Source: JAQVSH01 sp964451605 (GTDB lineage Bacteria > Bacteroidota > Bacteroidia > Bacteroidales > UBA4181). From it: DNA of 41,732 nt. Below the pieces are notes generated by a model. The model was given only the letters and a program-made list of their open reading frames with translations. It made no database searches and was not told the origin of the DNA. The DNA lies in contig CAYVJA010000018.1 in NCBI GenBank assembly GCA_964451605.1, forward strand, positions 1 through 41,732. Direction: 5' to 3'. Below, one piece after another: positions 1 through 8,458 of the stretch. Positions within the stretch are counted from its first letter, which is position 1; the number at the start of each line of letters is the position of its first letter. Position numbers and translations under genes: made by a program.

Positions 1-311
1 CTCCCGGCACTGGCAAAACAGTCAATCTCCCCTTCGCTCAGAAGGCGATACCCCACAGCAATGCTGGAGTCGGGTTTGTGAACAAAGGCTTTGGCGGGAT
101 GTTCTCCCATCTCAATCACTTGAGAGGTATGTACAATTTGAAATACTGAAGCATCGAAGTTGCGCGCGGTGCACAACTCCAATATCACCTTCCGGTCTCC
201 TACCAATACAATCTGTACATCGGCAGGCAGTTGCGAAGAAGCGAGCATTGCCCCGACCACCATAGGTTCGGGGGCAAAATCACCACCCATCACATCCAGG
301 CCTATCTTCAT
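1..311 (-). CDS. plsX: Phosphate acyltransferase PlsX, N-terminal part (cut by window edge)
   Basis: PlsX makes acyl-phosphate from acyl-ACP for phospholipid synthesis and is a peripheral membrane enzyme. Only about the first 103 residues are inside the window. They begin MKIGLDVMGGDFAPEPMVVG, the characteristic N-terminus with the G-D-x-x-P substrate-loop region, and run to D-C-F-A-S-A-G, which matches the conserved 'D-x-x-V-S-A-G-N-T-G' segment. The ATG at 309-311 lies 38 bases downstream of the rpmF stop on the same strand. The order DUF177-rpmF-plsX is a common bacterial fatty-acid and ribosome gene string, usually continued by fabH. The rest of the gene lies left of base 1. Confidence 0.95.
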   Translation of the reverse strand, partial: MKIGLDVMGGDFAPEPMVVGAMLASSQLPADVQIVLVGDRKVILELCTARNFDASVFQIVHTSQVIEMGEHPAKAFVHKPDSSIAVGYRLLSEGEIDCFASAG

Positions 312-349
312 ACTATTCCTGATTATCCCTGGTTACCCGATTGTTGCTA

Positions 350-538
350 TCAAGCTTTGGCTTCGGCTGTTTCAACAGCCAGTTTTCCGCGGTAATAACC
401 GCATTCCGGGCAAACTCTGTGATACAAAACCGTTGCGCCACAATTGGAACATTTAGAGACGGTAGGGGCAACCGCATGATCGTGAGACCGTCTTTTATCT
501 CTGCGTTCTTTAGAGTGTTTGCGTTTAGGATTAGGCAT
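350..538 (-). CDS. rpmF: 50S ribosomal protein L32
   Basis: This is a 62-residue L32, a structural protein of the large ribosomal subunit. The N-terminus MPNPKRKHSKERRDKRR is the family hallmark. The zinc-binding ribbon is complete: C-S-N-C near residues 32-35 and C-P-E-C near 45-48, so this is the zinc-containing (C+) form. The tail is alanine and glutamate rich. It lies 25 bases after the DUF177 gene and 38 before plsX, all co-directional, so it is probably co-transcribed with both. Confidence 0.97.
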   Translation of the reverse strand: MPNPKRKHSKERRDKRRSHDHAVAPTVSKCSNCGATVLYHRVCPECGYYRGKLAVETAEAKA

Positions 539-563
539 ATCTGTAATTATTAATGTGAGTAAA

Positions 564-1079
564 CTACTTATCTATATCATCCCATAAAGGATCCTCCTCG
601 CCCGCAGGTTCGGACGAAATCAGATACTGTCCGAGCTTTGCCAGCATCTCCGGATTGCATGTACTGTTTCCCTCCGCATCGTCGGGATGTACACGCCGAA
701 GTGGCAAACCGAAGTGGGCGTACTCATAGATGAATTGCGACACGTCGAAACGCTCTTCAAATTGAGAAATCACCACCACCTCATCGTCGGGCTGCGTCTC
801 CTCGCCAAATCTTACTACCAGCAAGTGCGACCCGTGAATGGGGATAGTCACCAAATCCAGACAACGATCGCAAGGAACCTTCACTTCGCCATCGAGCAAA
901 AACTCCAACTCCATGAACTGGCTCTTCCTGTGAAGGGTCAAATGGACGGAAAAATGGGCTTTCTCAATTTCGGACCCCTCCACCTGCTCGAAAAAGGCAT
1001 CGTCGACCTGAAAATCATAGTGATATATTCCAGGCTTTAAACCCTTGTGATTCAATACAAATTGCTTATTCTGTATCAC
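564..1079 (-). CDS. DUF177 (YceD family) protein upstream of L32
   Basis: This is a 171-residue member of the YceD/DUF177 family. Relatives are linked to 23S rRNA accumulation and are almost always encoded immediately before rpmF, as here. The family signature V-P-C-D-R-C-L-D is present around residues 75-82, followed by the segment V-V-R-F-G-E-E. The C-terminus is acidic and ends L-W-D-D-I-D-K. The start MIQNKQFVLNHKGLKPG resembles the usual N-terminus of Bacteroidales homologues, and a TAnnTTTG promoter element sits about 25 bases upstream. The exact molecular activity of the family is not established. Confidence 0.85.
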   Translation of the reverse strand: MIQNKQFVLNHKGLKPGIYHYDFQVDDAFFEQVEGSEIEKAHFSVHLTLHRKSQFMELEFLLDGEVKVPCDRCLDLVTIPIHGSHLLVVRFGEETQPDDEVVVISQFEERFDVSQFIYEYAHFGLPLRRVHPDDAEGNSTCNPEMLAKLGQYLISSEPAGEEDPLWDDIDK

Positions 1080-1102
1080 TTTTTCGGCTCGTTTCGGGTC
1101 TG

Positions 1103-1110
1103 CAAAACTA
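1103..1110 (-). promoter_or_regulatory. Bacteroidota -7 element upstream of the DUF177-rpmF-plsX genes
   Basis: On the minus strand this reads TAGTTTTG, matching the TAnnTTTG consensus used by the Bacteroidota primary sigma factor. It lies about 25 bases before the DUF177 ATG. No clear TTTG is present at the -33 distance. This is inferred from motif and position only. Confidence 0.5.
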
Positions 1111-1258
1111 AATATATTAATGCGAATAAAAAAGAAAAAGGCTTCAAAACAGGCGCTTCGCCCATTATTTCTCTCCTACACAATAAATTAGGCAATTTCC
1201 AAACCTCCATACAAAAAAATAACCCGGCGAAATCATGGGGTATTCTGCAGGGTTTTTG

Positions 1259-1266
1259 TACTTTTG
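1259..1266 (+). promoter_or_regulatory. Bacteroidota -7 element upstream of typA
   Basis: The sequence TACTTTTG fits TAnnTTTG and is followed by GC, as in many Bacteroidota promoters. It predicts a 5' leader of roughly 60 bases before the typA ATG at 1333. This supports choosing that ATG over the upstream in-frame TTG at 1264, which would overlap the promoter. A -33 TTTG is not evident. Confidence 0.55.
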
Positions 1267-1332
1267 CAGGCTTTTCAGACAACTGAAGTCCATTCAGAGG
1301 TCCTGAAAGGCTTCACCAACTCCGTTACACGA

Positions 1333-3129
1333 ATGACCGAAATCCGCAATATCGCGATTATTGCCCATGTAGACCATGGAAAGACCACCCTTGTTGACAA
1401 GCTGATTTTTACCTGCAAAGTTTTCAAAGAACACGAAAACGCCTCCGACTTTACCATGGATAGCAACGATCTTGAAAAAGAGAGAGGCATCACCATCCTG
1501 GCCAAGAATGTTTCGGTTCGCTACAAAGACGTAAAGATTAATATTATTGATACTCCGGGACACGCCGACTTTGGCGGCGAAGTAGAGCGGGTTCTCAATA
1601 TGGCCGATGGAGTTTTGCTCCTGGTCGACGCTTTCGAAGGCACCATGCCGCAAACCCGTTTTGTTCTGCAGAAAGCTATCCGGATGGGGAAAAAACCCAT
1701 TGTAGTCATTAATAAAGTAGATAAACCCAACTGCCGGCCCGACGAAGTACAGGAAGAGGTATTCGATCTTATGTACGGACTGGACGCAACAGAAGAGCAG
1801 CTCGACTTTCCCACCATTTATGGTTCGGCCAAACAGGGATGGATGAGTACCGACTGGCACAATCCGGGCACTTCGCTTACTCCCCTTCTCGACGCCATTA
1901 TCGAACACATTCCTCCTGCACAGCAACTGGAGGGAACCCCTCAACTTCTGATTACTTCGCTCGAGTACTCGTCGTATGTGGGACGTATTGCCATCGGAAA
2001 GCTGCGCAGGGGTACCCTGAAAGAGGGAATGATGGCAACCCTGATGAAACGTGACGGATCTATGGGTAAAACCCGCATAAAAGAGCTACTGCTCTTCGAA
2101 GGGCTTACCAAGCGTAAAGTGCCCGAAGTGAAGTCGGGCGATATATGTGCCCTGGTGGGGATTGAGGGTTTCAATATCGGCGACTCTGTGCTCGACCTTG
2201 AAAACCCTGAATCGGTGGGGACCATCTCGATTGATGAACCTACTATGAGCATGCTGTTTACCATTAATACCTCTCCTTTTTACGGACGGGACGGGAAATT
2301 TGTGACATCGCGCCATCTGAAAGAGCGGCTCGACAGGGAATTGGAAAAGAACATTGCCCTCAGGGTTGAAGAGGGCGAAGGTGCCGACTCTTTTATAGTG
2401 TTTGGCAGAGGCATTCTGCACCTCTCTATTCTGATTGAAACAATGAGACGTGAAGGATATGAATTGCAGGTAGGGCAGCCAAAGGTGATTATCAAGGAGA
2501 TTGATGGCGTGAAATGCGAACCGATCGAAGAGATGACCATCGATGTTCTCGAAGAGTATGCCGGAAAGGCCATCGAGATGGTAACCCGCCGCAGGGGTGA
2601 GCTGGTGAGAATGGATCACAAGGAGGAGCGAACCATTCTGGAGTTCCGGATTCCCTCAAGAGGCATTATAGGCCTACGCAATCAAGTACTTACCGCTACT
2701 GCCGGCGAAGCAGTTATGACCCACCGCTTTTTGGAGTTTGCCCCGATGAAAGGGGATATTGAGATGCGTATTAATGGTTCGCTGATCTCGATGGAGACCG
2801 GCCAGGCCATTGCCTACGCGCTCGATAAATTGCAGGACAGAGGGCAGTTCTTTGTCGATCCCGGAACCGAGATTTATGAAGGCCAGGTGGTTGGAGAACA
2901 TACACGGGCGGGCGACCTGGTGGTTAACCTGACCAAAACCAAGAAACTGACCAACATGCGTGCTTCCGGATCGGACGATAAGGCAAAAATTGCACCTGCC
3001 ATCAAGTTCTCGCTGGAAGAGTCGCTCGAATATATCCAGGAAGACGAATATGTTGAGGTTACCCCTCACCATGTGAGAATACGAAAAATTCTGCTCAGCG
3101 AAATCGATCGCAAAAGGCAGGCACGATAA
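1333..3129 (+). CDS. typA: Ribosome-associated GTPase TypA/BipA
   Basis: This is a 598-residue translational GTPase of the EF-G-like BipA family, which binds the 70S ribosome and assists 50S assembly and stress adaptation. G motifs are all visible: A-H-V-D-H-G-K-T at 11-18, the switch region E-R-G-I-T-I at 50-55, D-T-P-G at 73-76 and N-K-V-D at 127-130. The C-terminal half carries the EF-G V-like segment and the BipA-specific domain (R-G-E-L near 440, and G-S-D-D-K-A close to the end). The ATG at 1333 is chosen because it gives the canonical M-T-E-I-R-N-I-A-I-I-A-H start. lhgO follows after 43 bases on the same strand. Confidence 0.97.
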   Translation: MTEIRNIAIIAHVDHGKTTLVDKLIFTCKVFKEHENASDFTMDSNDLEKERGITILAKNVSVRYKDVKINIIDTPGHADFGGEVERVLNMADGVLLLVDAFEGTMPQTRFVLQKAIRMGKKPIVVINKVDKPNCRPDEVQEEVFDLMYGLDATEEQLDFPTIYGSAKQGWMSTDWHNPGTSLTPLLDAIIEHIPPAQQLEGTPQLLITSLEYSSYVGRIAIGKLRRGTLKEGMMATLMKRDGSMGKTRIKELLLFEGLTKRKVPEVKSGDICALVGIEGFNIGDSVLDLENPESVGTISIDEPTMSMLFTINTSPFYGRDGKFVTSRHLKERLDRELEKNIALRVEEGEGADSFIVFGRGILHLSILIETMRREGYELQVGQPKVIIKEIDGVKCEPIEEMTIDVLEEYAGKAIEMVTRRRGELVRMDHKEERTILEFRIPSRGIIGLRNQVLTATAGEAVMTHRFLEFAPMKGDIEMRINGSLISMETGQAIAYALDKLQDRGQFFVDPGTEIYEGQVVGEHTRAGDLVVNLTKTKKLTNMRASGSDDKAKIAPAIKFSLEESLEYIQEDEYVEVTPHHVRIRKILLSEIDRKRQAR

Positions 3130-3172
3130 CCAGAGTATAACCGGCCCCTGAAAGGCCACACTGCAAAAACCT

Positions 3173-4372
3173 ATGTACGACATCACGATTATCGGAGGCG
3201 GCATTGTAGGTCTTGCCACCGGCCTGCGGCTGAAAGAGTCGCGTCCCTCGCTCAAGATAGCCATCCTGGAAAAAGAGAAGGCAGTGGCAGCCCACCAAAC
3301 CGGAAACAACAGTGGTGTCATTCACTCCGGAATCTATTACAAGCCCGGCAGCCTGAAAGCCACCAATTGCCGTATCGGAAGGCAGATGTTGCTCGATTTT
3401 TGCGATAAAGAGGGGGTGCCTTACGAGATGTGCGGAAAGATCATTGTGGCCACCACTCCCGAAGAGCTTCCCCGACTGGATGCCATTTACGACAGAGGAA
3501 TAGAGAACGGGCTAACCGAAATCCGGAAAATCGGACCTGAAGAGATCCGGGAAAGAGAGCCTCACGCAACAGGATTGGCCGGAATCTGGGTTCCCTATAC
3601 GGGAATCATAGATTTTAGGGAGGTGTCTGAAAAATATGCCGAACTCTTTTCGGGTCGGTACGGCGGCGAACTGCTCTTTTCCCATAAAGTAACCCACATC
3701 CGGAATACAGAAGGCGGTCTGAGGGTGATAACCTCGAAAGGAGAGATCAAAACCCGGATGGTCATCAACACTGCCGGACTGCAGTGCGACAGAGTTGCCC
3801 GTTTCAACCAGCCCAAACTCGATTACAGAATTATCCCCTTCCGCGGCGAGTACTACACCCTTGCCCCTGAGAAGCAATATCTGGTTAAAAACCTCATCTA
3901 TCCGGTTCCTGACCCTGCCTTCCCCTTTCTGGGCGTACACTATACCCGACGACTGAAAGGAGGAATCGAGGCAGGGCCCAATGCTGTTTTTGCATTTAAG
4001 CGAGAGGGATACAAAATGACCGACATATCGGTCAGAGACACCTTCGAATCGCTCACCTGGCCGGGATTTCAGAAGGTAATGTGGAAGTATATGGCAACCG
4101 GTCTCGGCGAATTTTGGCGCAGTTTCAACAAAGCCGCCTTTACCCGGGCTCTGCAGAAACTTCTACCCGAAATTCATAAAAGCCATCTTTCCCCGGGAGG
4201 AGCCGGCGTAAGGGCACAGATTTGTACCCGCGACGGCCGTCTGCCCGACGACTTTATCATTGAAGAGGATAACGGGATCATCAACGTATTGAATGCCCCC
4301 TCTCCTGCTGCCACTTCGTCGCTTTCTATTGGCAAGACCATTTCGGAAATGGTCTTAAAAAAAATAGGTTAG
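3173..4372 (+). CDS. lhgO: L-2-hydroxyglutarate oxidase/dehydrogenase, FAD-dependent
   Basis: This is a 399-residue DAO-fold flavoprotein. The N-terminal dinucleotide-binding motif G-G-G-I-V-G-L-A-T-G lies around residues 7-16, followed by an acidic strand end (A-I-L-E-K-E). The segment H-Q-T-G-N-N-S-G-V-I-H-S-G-I-Y-Y is the diagnostic LhgO motif that places the substrate near FAD. The C-terminal S-P-A-A-T-S-S-L-S-I-G is also typical. The family oxidises L-2-hydroxyglutarate, a promiscuous product of dehydrogenases, back to 2-oxoglutarate and passes electrons to the membrane quinone pool. It sits between typA and galM on one strand, but no pathway link with either is evident. Confidence 0.92.
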   Translation: MYDITIIGGGIVGLATGLRLKESRPSLKIAILEKEKAVAAHQTGNNSGVIHSGIYYKPGSLKATNCRIGRQMLLDFCDKEGVPYEMCGKIIVATTPEELPRLDAIYDRGIENGLTEIRKIGPEEIREREPHATGLAGIWVPYTGIIDFREVSEKYAELFSGRYGGELLFSHKVTHIRNTEGGLRVITSKGEIKTRMVINTAGLQCDRVARFNQPKLDYRIIPFRGEYYTLAPEKQYLVKNLIYPVPDPAFPFLGVHYTRRLKGGIEAGPNAVFAFKREGYKMTDISVRDTFESLTWPGFQKVMWKYMATGLGEFWRSFNKAAFTRALQKLLPEIHKSHLSPGGAGVRAQICTRDGRLPDDFIIEEDNGIINVLNAPSPAATSSLSIGKTISEMVLKKIG

Positions 4373-4417
4373 AATATTTCAAAAATCTATATCTTTAGGG
4401 GTTTAAACTATCTAACT

Positions 4418-5578
4418 ATGAAAACCATGCCACTAAAAATCTCTAGTTTAGCTATGATTACTCTATTATTTGCTGCCTGCGGGACAAGGCCCGCTCCTCA
4501 GGAGGAGGCTCCTAAGGGCACTATTACCAAACAGGCTTTCGGCACAACCGGAGGAAAAGAGGCTTCGCTCTATACTCTTACGAATGCGAAAGGAGCCAGT
4601 GTAAGTATTACCGATTTCGGAGGTATTGTGCAATCGATTATGGTTCCCGATAAAAACGGAACGCTGGCAGATGTGGCACTCGGATTCGAAAATGTAGACG
4701 GGTACAAAACCAAAGACGGCTATATCGGAGCACTGATTGGCAGATATGGCAACCGGATTGCAAAAGGAAAGTTCGTTATCGATGGAACAACCTATACGCT
4801 TGCCACCAATAATAACGCGAACCACCTTCACGGCGGTCTGAGCGGGTTTAACGACAAACTGTGGGGTGCCGAAGAGATAATCGACAGCACATCCGTCGGC
4901 TTGCGCCTCACCTACTCAAGTGCCGATGGCGAAGAGGGATATCCCGGAAAACTGGATGTTACTGTTCTCTATACCTGGACCGACAACAACGAACTGAAAA
5001 TCGACTATTCGGCCGTTACCGATAAACCTACGGTATGCAACCTGACCAACCACCTCTATTTCAACCTTTCGGGCGACCCGAAAAAAGGAATTCTGGATCA
5101 GGTAATGCAGATCAATGCTGCCCGCTACACCCCTGTTGATGCATCGTTAATTCCCACCGGTGAGTTGGCACCTGTAGCAGGTACCCCCTTCGACTTCACG
5201 GCTGCCAAGCCTATCGGTAAAGATATCGCTGCTTTGGGTGGCGGTGCCGATGGCCCTGTTGGCGGAGGATATGACCACAACTATGTACTGCGCGATGCGC
5301 CGGGCGAATTGATGCTGGCTGCTGTTGCCTCAGATCCTGCTACCGGCCGTGTAATGGAAACCTGGACCACCGAACCCGGTGTACAGTTCTATACCAGCAA
5401 CTTCATGGAAGGCAAATTTGCCGGAAAAGATGGTTCGAGCTATGCCAAACATGTGGGATTCTGCCTCGAAACACAGCACTTCCCCGACTCTCCCAACCAG
5501 CCGGCCTTCCCCTCTACACGGTTAGATCCGGGGAAAACCTACCAAACCACAACCATCTACAAGTTTAGCGCAAAGTAA
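4418..5578 (+). CDS. galM: Aldose 1-epimerase (mutarotase), predicted lipoprotein
   Basis: This is a 386-residue galactose mutarotase that interconverts alpha and beta anomers of aldoses. Unlike cytoplasmic GalM it has a lipoprotein signal peptide: a charged start, a hydrophobic core and a lipobox L-F-A-A-C with the lipidated Cys at 21, so it is predicted to be membrane anchored in the periplasm or outer membrane. Family landmarks are N-A-N-H-L-H-G-G (substrate His), T-N-H-L-Y-F-N-L (catalytic His), G-Y-D-H-N-Y-V-L, and F-C-L-E-T-Q-H-F-P-D-S-P-N with the catalytic Glu. A near-consensus TATCTTTA at 4390-4397 could give it its own promoter. It ends just before a strong terminator hairpin. Confidence 0.93.
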   Translation: MKTMPLKISSLAMITLLFAACGTRPAPQEEAPKGTITKQAFGTTGGKEASLYTLTNAKGASVSITDFGGIVQSIMVPDKNGTLADVALGFENVDGYKTKDGYIGALIGRYGNRIAKGKFVIDGTTYTLATNNNANHLHGGLSGFNDKLWGAEEIIDSTSVGLRLTYSSADGEEGYPGKLDVTVLYTWTDNNELKIDYSAVTDKPTVCNLTNHLYFNLSGDPKKGILDQVMQINAARYTPVDASLIPTGELAPVAGTPFDFTAAKPIGKDIAALGGGADGPVGGGYDHNYVLRDAPGELMLAAVASDPATGRVMETWTTEPGVQFYTSNFMEGKFAGKDGSSYAKHVGFCLETQHFPDSPNQPAFPSTRLDPGKTYQTTTIYKFSAK

Positions 5579-5594
5579 GCAGGCTTTAACTCTC

Positions 5595-5654
5595 AAAAGA
5601 AACGCCCGTTGCCAGATCAGTTTCAAAAACTGCAAGGCAACGGGCGTTTCTTTT
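5595..5654. terminator. Bidirectional intrinsic terminator between galM and sdhB
   Basis: A perfect 19-bp inverted repeat, 5595-5613 paired with 5636-5654, has the core AACGCCCGTTGCC. It is flanked by AAAA on the left and TTTT on the right, so it is U-tracted in both directions. The 22-base loop can fold further through CAGTTT (5618-5623) pairing with AAACTG (5627-5632). It lies exactly between the two convergent stop codons and should end the typA-lhgO-galM and sdhCAB transcripts. Confidence 0.9.
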
Positions 5655-5665
5655 AAAGTGGGAAC

Positions 5666-6436
5666 TTACTGTTGAGCCACGCTCAACAGATATTGCCGGT
5701 TCAGACGGGCTATATTGGTTACTTTAATCTCTTTGGGACACTCAGCTTCGCAAGCCTTGGTGTTGGTACAGTTACCAAAGCCCAGTTCGTCCATTTTTGC
5801 TACCATGGAGAGCGCACGCTCTTTAGCCTCTACCTGTCCCTGGGGCAGGAGCGCAAACTGCGACACCTTGGCGGAAACAAAGAGCATGGCAGATGCATTT
5901 TTACAGGCAGCCACACAGGCGCCACAGCCAATGCAGGCAGCGGCATCCATAGCCAGGTCGGCATTCTCCTTGCGAATAGCAATGGCATTGGCATCGGGTA
6001 CACCACCGGTATTAACCGATACATAGCCCCCTTCCTGAATCAGGGCATCGAAAGCCGATCTGTCGACAACCAGGTCTTTGATAATGGGAAAGGCTTTCGA
6101 ACGCCAGGGTTCAATCCAGATGGTTTCGCCATCTTTAAACCGACGCATATGCAATTGACAGGTGGTAATACCGGTATCGTTACCGTGAGGACGCCCGTTA
6201 ATAAAGAGACTGCACATACCGCAAATCCCTTCGCGACAGTCGTGATCGAAACAGACCGGTTTTTCGAACTTGTCAACCAGCGACTCGTTCAAGAGGTCTA
6301 ACATCTCGAGGAAGGAGCAGTCGGGCGAAACATTCTGCATTGGGTAGGTTTCGAAACGACCTTTCACCTTGGCGTTCTCCTGCCGCCATATTTTGAGGGT
6401 TACATTCAATCCGCGTTTTTCCATAGTTCTATTCAT
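5666..6436 (-). CDS. sdhB: Succinate dehydrogenase/fumarate reductase iron-sulfur subunit
   Basis: This subunit carries electrons between the flavin of SdhA and the haem/quinone sites of SdhC. Numbering from the M of M-E-K-R-G, the plant-type [2Fe-2S] cysteines are C63, C68, C71 and C89. The C-terminal clusters use C-I-G-C-G-A-C at 164-170 with C174, and C219, C225 and C229, which together fit one [4Fe-4S] and one [3Fe-4S] centre. Two starts are possible, ATG at 6434-6436 or 6422-6424; the second gives the more usual N-terminus. It is the last gene of sdhC-A-B, 26 bases after sdhA, and ends at the bidirectional terminator. Confidence 0.95.
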   Translation of the reverse strand: MNRTMEKRGLNVTLKIWRQENAKVKGRFETYPMQNVSPDCSFLEMLDLLNESLVDKFEKPVCFDHDCREGICGMCSLFINGRPHGNDTGITTCQLHMRRFKDGETIWIEPWRSKAFPIIKDLVVDRSAFDALIQEGGYVSVNTGGVPDANAIAIRKENADLAMDAAACIGCGACVAACKNASAMLFVSAKVSQFALLPQGQVEAKERALSMVAKMDELGFGNCTNTKACEAECPKEIKVTNIARLNRQYLLSVAQQ

Positions 6437-6462
6437 TATTGTTCAGGAACTCCTCCCCGGAA

Positions 6463-8400
6463 TTACTCCTTGTAGTTACGTTGTGCAATCTTAATGTTTT
6501 CGTATACGAGCGGCTCCTTGTGCAAAACAGGGCTCTCGCCGGCTCCCTTGTACTCCCAGCAGGCTACATACATCATCTCCTGGTCGTTGCGCATTGCCTC
6601 ACCCTCGGGGGTCTGATACTCTTCACGGAAATGGCCGCCGCACGACTCCTCACGCAAGAGCGCATCCTTAGCCATAAGGGCACCCAGATCAATATGCTCT
6701 GCTGTACGCAAGGCCTTCTCCAGTTCAGGATTGAACTCATTGGCCGAACCGGGGATGTGGATATCTTTCTCAAACTCCACTTTGAGTTGAGCAATCATCT
6801 CAATGGCCTCTTCGAGCGACTTTTTGGTACGTGCCATTCCTACATGATCCCACATGATATGTCCCAGCTTCTTTTGGAAATAGTCGGCCGAATGTTTGCC
6901 CTTGTTGCCCATGAGTTTGGCAATTCTTGCCTCAACCGCTTTTACAGCAGCATCAAATTCGGGTCTGTCGGAGGAAAAATGAGGAACCTGAATCTGGTTG
7001 GCCAGACAATTCTGGATGGTATAGGGCAACACAAAGTAACCGTCGGCCAGACCCTGCATCAGAGCCGAAGCCCCGAGGCGGTTGGCACCATGATCGCTAA
7101 AGTTGGCCTCTCCGGCTGCAAATAGACCGGGGATGGTGGTTTGGAGTTCATAATCTACCCAAAGGCCACCCATGGTATAGTGAATAGCGGGATAGATCAT
7201 CATGGGGGTTTCGTAAGGGTTGTCGTCGGTAATCTTCTCGTACATCTGGAAAAGGTTACCATATCGGGCCTCAATTACGGGACGACCCAACCGCTTAATG
7301 GCATCGGCAAAATCAAGGTAAACCGCCAGACCGGTTTCATTCACGCCAAAACCGGCATCGCAACGCTCCTTGGCAGCCCGTGAAGCCACGTCGCGGGGCA
7401 CCAGATTCCCGAATGCGGGATAACGGCGTTCCAGATAGTAATCGCGATCTTCGGCAGGAATCTGTGTCGGTTTCAATTTTCCGGCACGCAAANNNNNNNN
7501 NNGCCTCGGCATCTTCTTTCTTTTTGGGTACCCAAATCCGACCGTCGTTGCGCAGCGACTCCGACATCAGAGTCAGTTTCGACTGGTAATCGCCGTGAAC
7601 AGGAATACAGGTGGGATGAATCTGGACATAACAGGGATTTCCGAAAAGAGCCCCTCTTTTATAGCAGGCCATGGCAGCCGCTCCGTTCGATCCCATTGCA
7701 TTGGTCGAAAGGAAATAGACATTTCCATATCCGCCCGTGGCCATCACGACGGCGTGAGCTGCATGTTTCTCGATTTCGCCGGTAACNNNNNNNNNNNNNN
7801 NNNNNNNNNNNNNNNNNNNNNNNNNNNNNNNNNNNNNNNNNNNNNNNNNNNNNNNNNNNNNNNNNNGATCTGGCGGCTAAGGGCACTGTAGGCACCCAAA
7901 AGCAGCTGCTGTCCGGTCTGACCGCGTGCGTAAAAGGTACGACTTACCTGAGCACCGCCGAATGAGCGATTATCGAGCAATCCGCCATACTCGCGTGCAA
8001 AGGGGACTCCCTGTGCTACACATTGGTCGATAATGCTGTTTGAGACCTGTGCCAGACGGTATACATTGGCCTCACGGGCACGGTAGTCGCCACCTTTAAT
8101 GGTATCGTAAAAGAGGCGGTAAACAGAGTCGCCGTCGTTCTGGTAGTTTTTCGCAGCGTTGATACCCCCCTGTGCAGCAATGGAGTGGGCTCGACGGGGG
8201 CTGTCCTGAATACAAAAGATCTTAACATTGAAGCCCATTTCGCCCAGGCTGGCGGCAGCAGCTGCTCCGGCCAAACCTGTGCCCACCACAATCACATCGA
8301 GTTTTCTCTTATTGGCAGGATTAACCAATTTTTGGGTAGCCTTATATTGCGTCCATTTTTCAGCCAGAGGTCCTGCAGGTATTTTTGATTCTATCTTCAT
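6463..8400 (-). CDS. sdhA: Succinate dehydrogenase/fumarate reductase flavoprotein subunit (interrupted by two N-gaps)
   Basis: This is the catalytic FAD subunit of roughly 650 residues, and is probably intact in the organism. The N-terminal G-T-G-L-A-G motif is at 40-45. The H-S-I-A-A-Q-G-G-I segment supplies His72, the expected covalent flavin attachment site. Downstream, the P-T-C-I-P-V-H-G stretch, R-R-Y-P-A-F-G-N-L-V-P-R-D and the G-E-A-N-F-S-D-H-G-A-N-R-L-G-A-S-A-L region are typical of the Bacteroidota enzyme. The middle piece (7503-7786) is in a different frame from both flanks only because the N-runs have wrong lengths. In Bacteroidales the complex mostly acts as fumarate reductase in anaerobic respiration. 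Confidence 0.95.
7493..7502. other. Scaffold gap (10 N) inside sdhA
   Basis: Ten N interrupt the gene. The codons before it end ...GAT GCC GAG GC, and the sequence after it resumes T TTG CGT GCC GGA. Closing the gap with no missing base gives D-A-E-A-L-R-A-G-K-L-K-P, which reads through in frame and matches the family. The placeholder probably represents zero missing bases. Confidence 0.9.
7787..7866. other. Scaffold gap (80 N) inside sdhA
   Basis: Eighty N separate ...S-A-L-S-R-Q-I from V-T-G-E-I-E-K-H. Eighty is not a multiple of three and both flanks end on complete codons, so the true missing length must differ. From the family's usual spacing I expect about 30 codons, roughly 90 bases. 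Confidence 0.9.
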
Positions 8401-8458
8401 GGTATCTGTAATTTACAATCGTTCAACTATGAGGTTCTTCTTTACGAGACGGGTCTGT

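Noticed and set aside
2674..3321. Long minus-strand open frame of 215 codons opposite typA and the L-2-hydroxyglutarate oxidase gene
   Set aside because: It spans two strongly conserved genes on the other strand and its product has no recognisable motif; it is a shadow frame.
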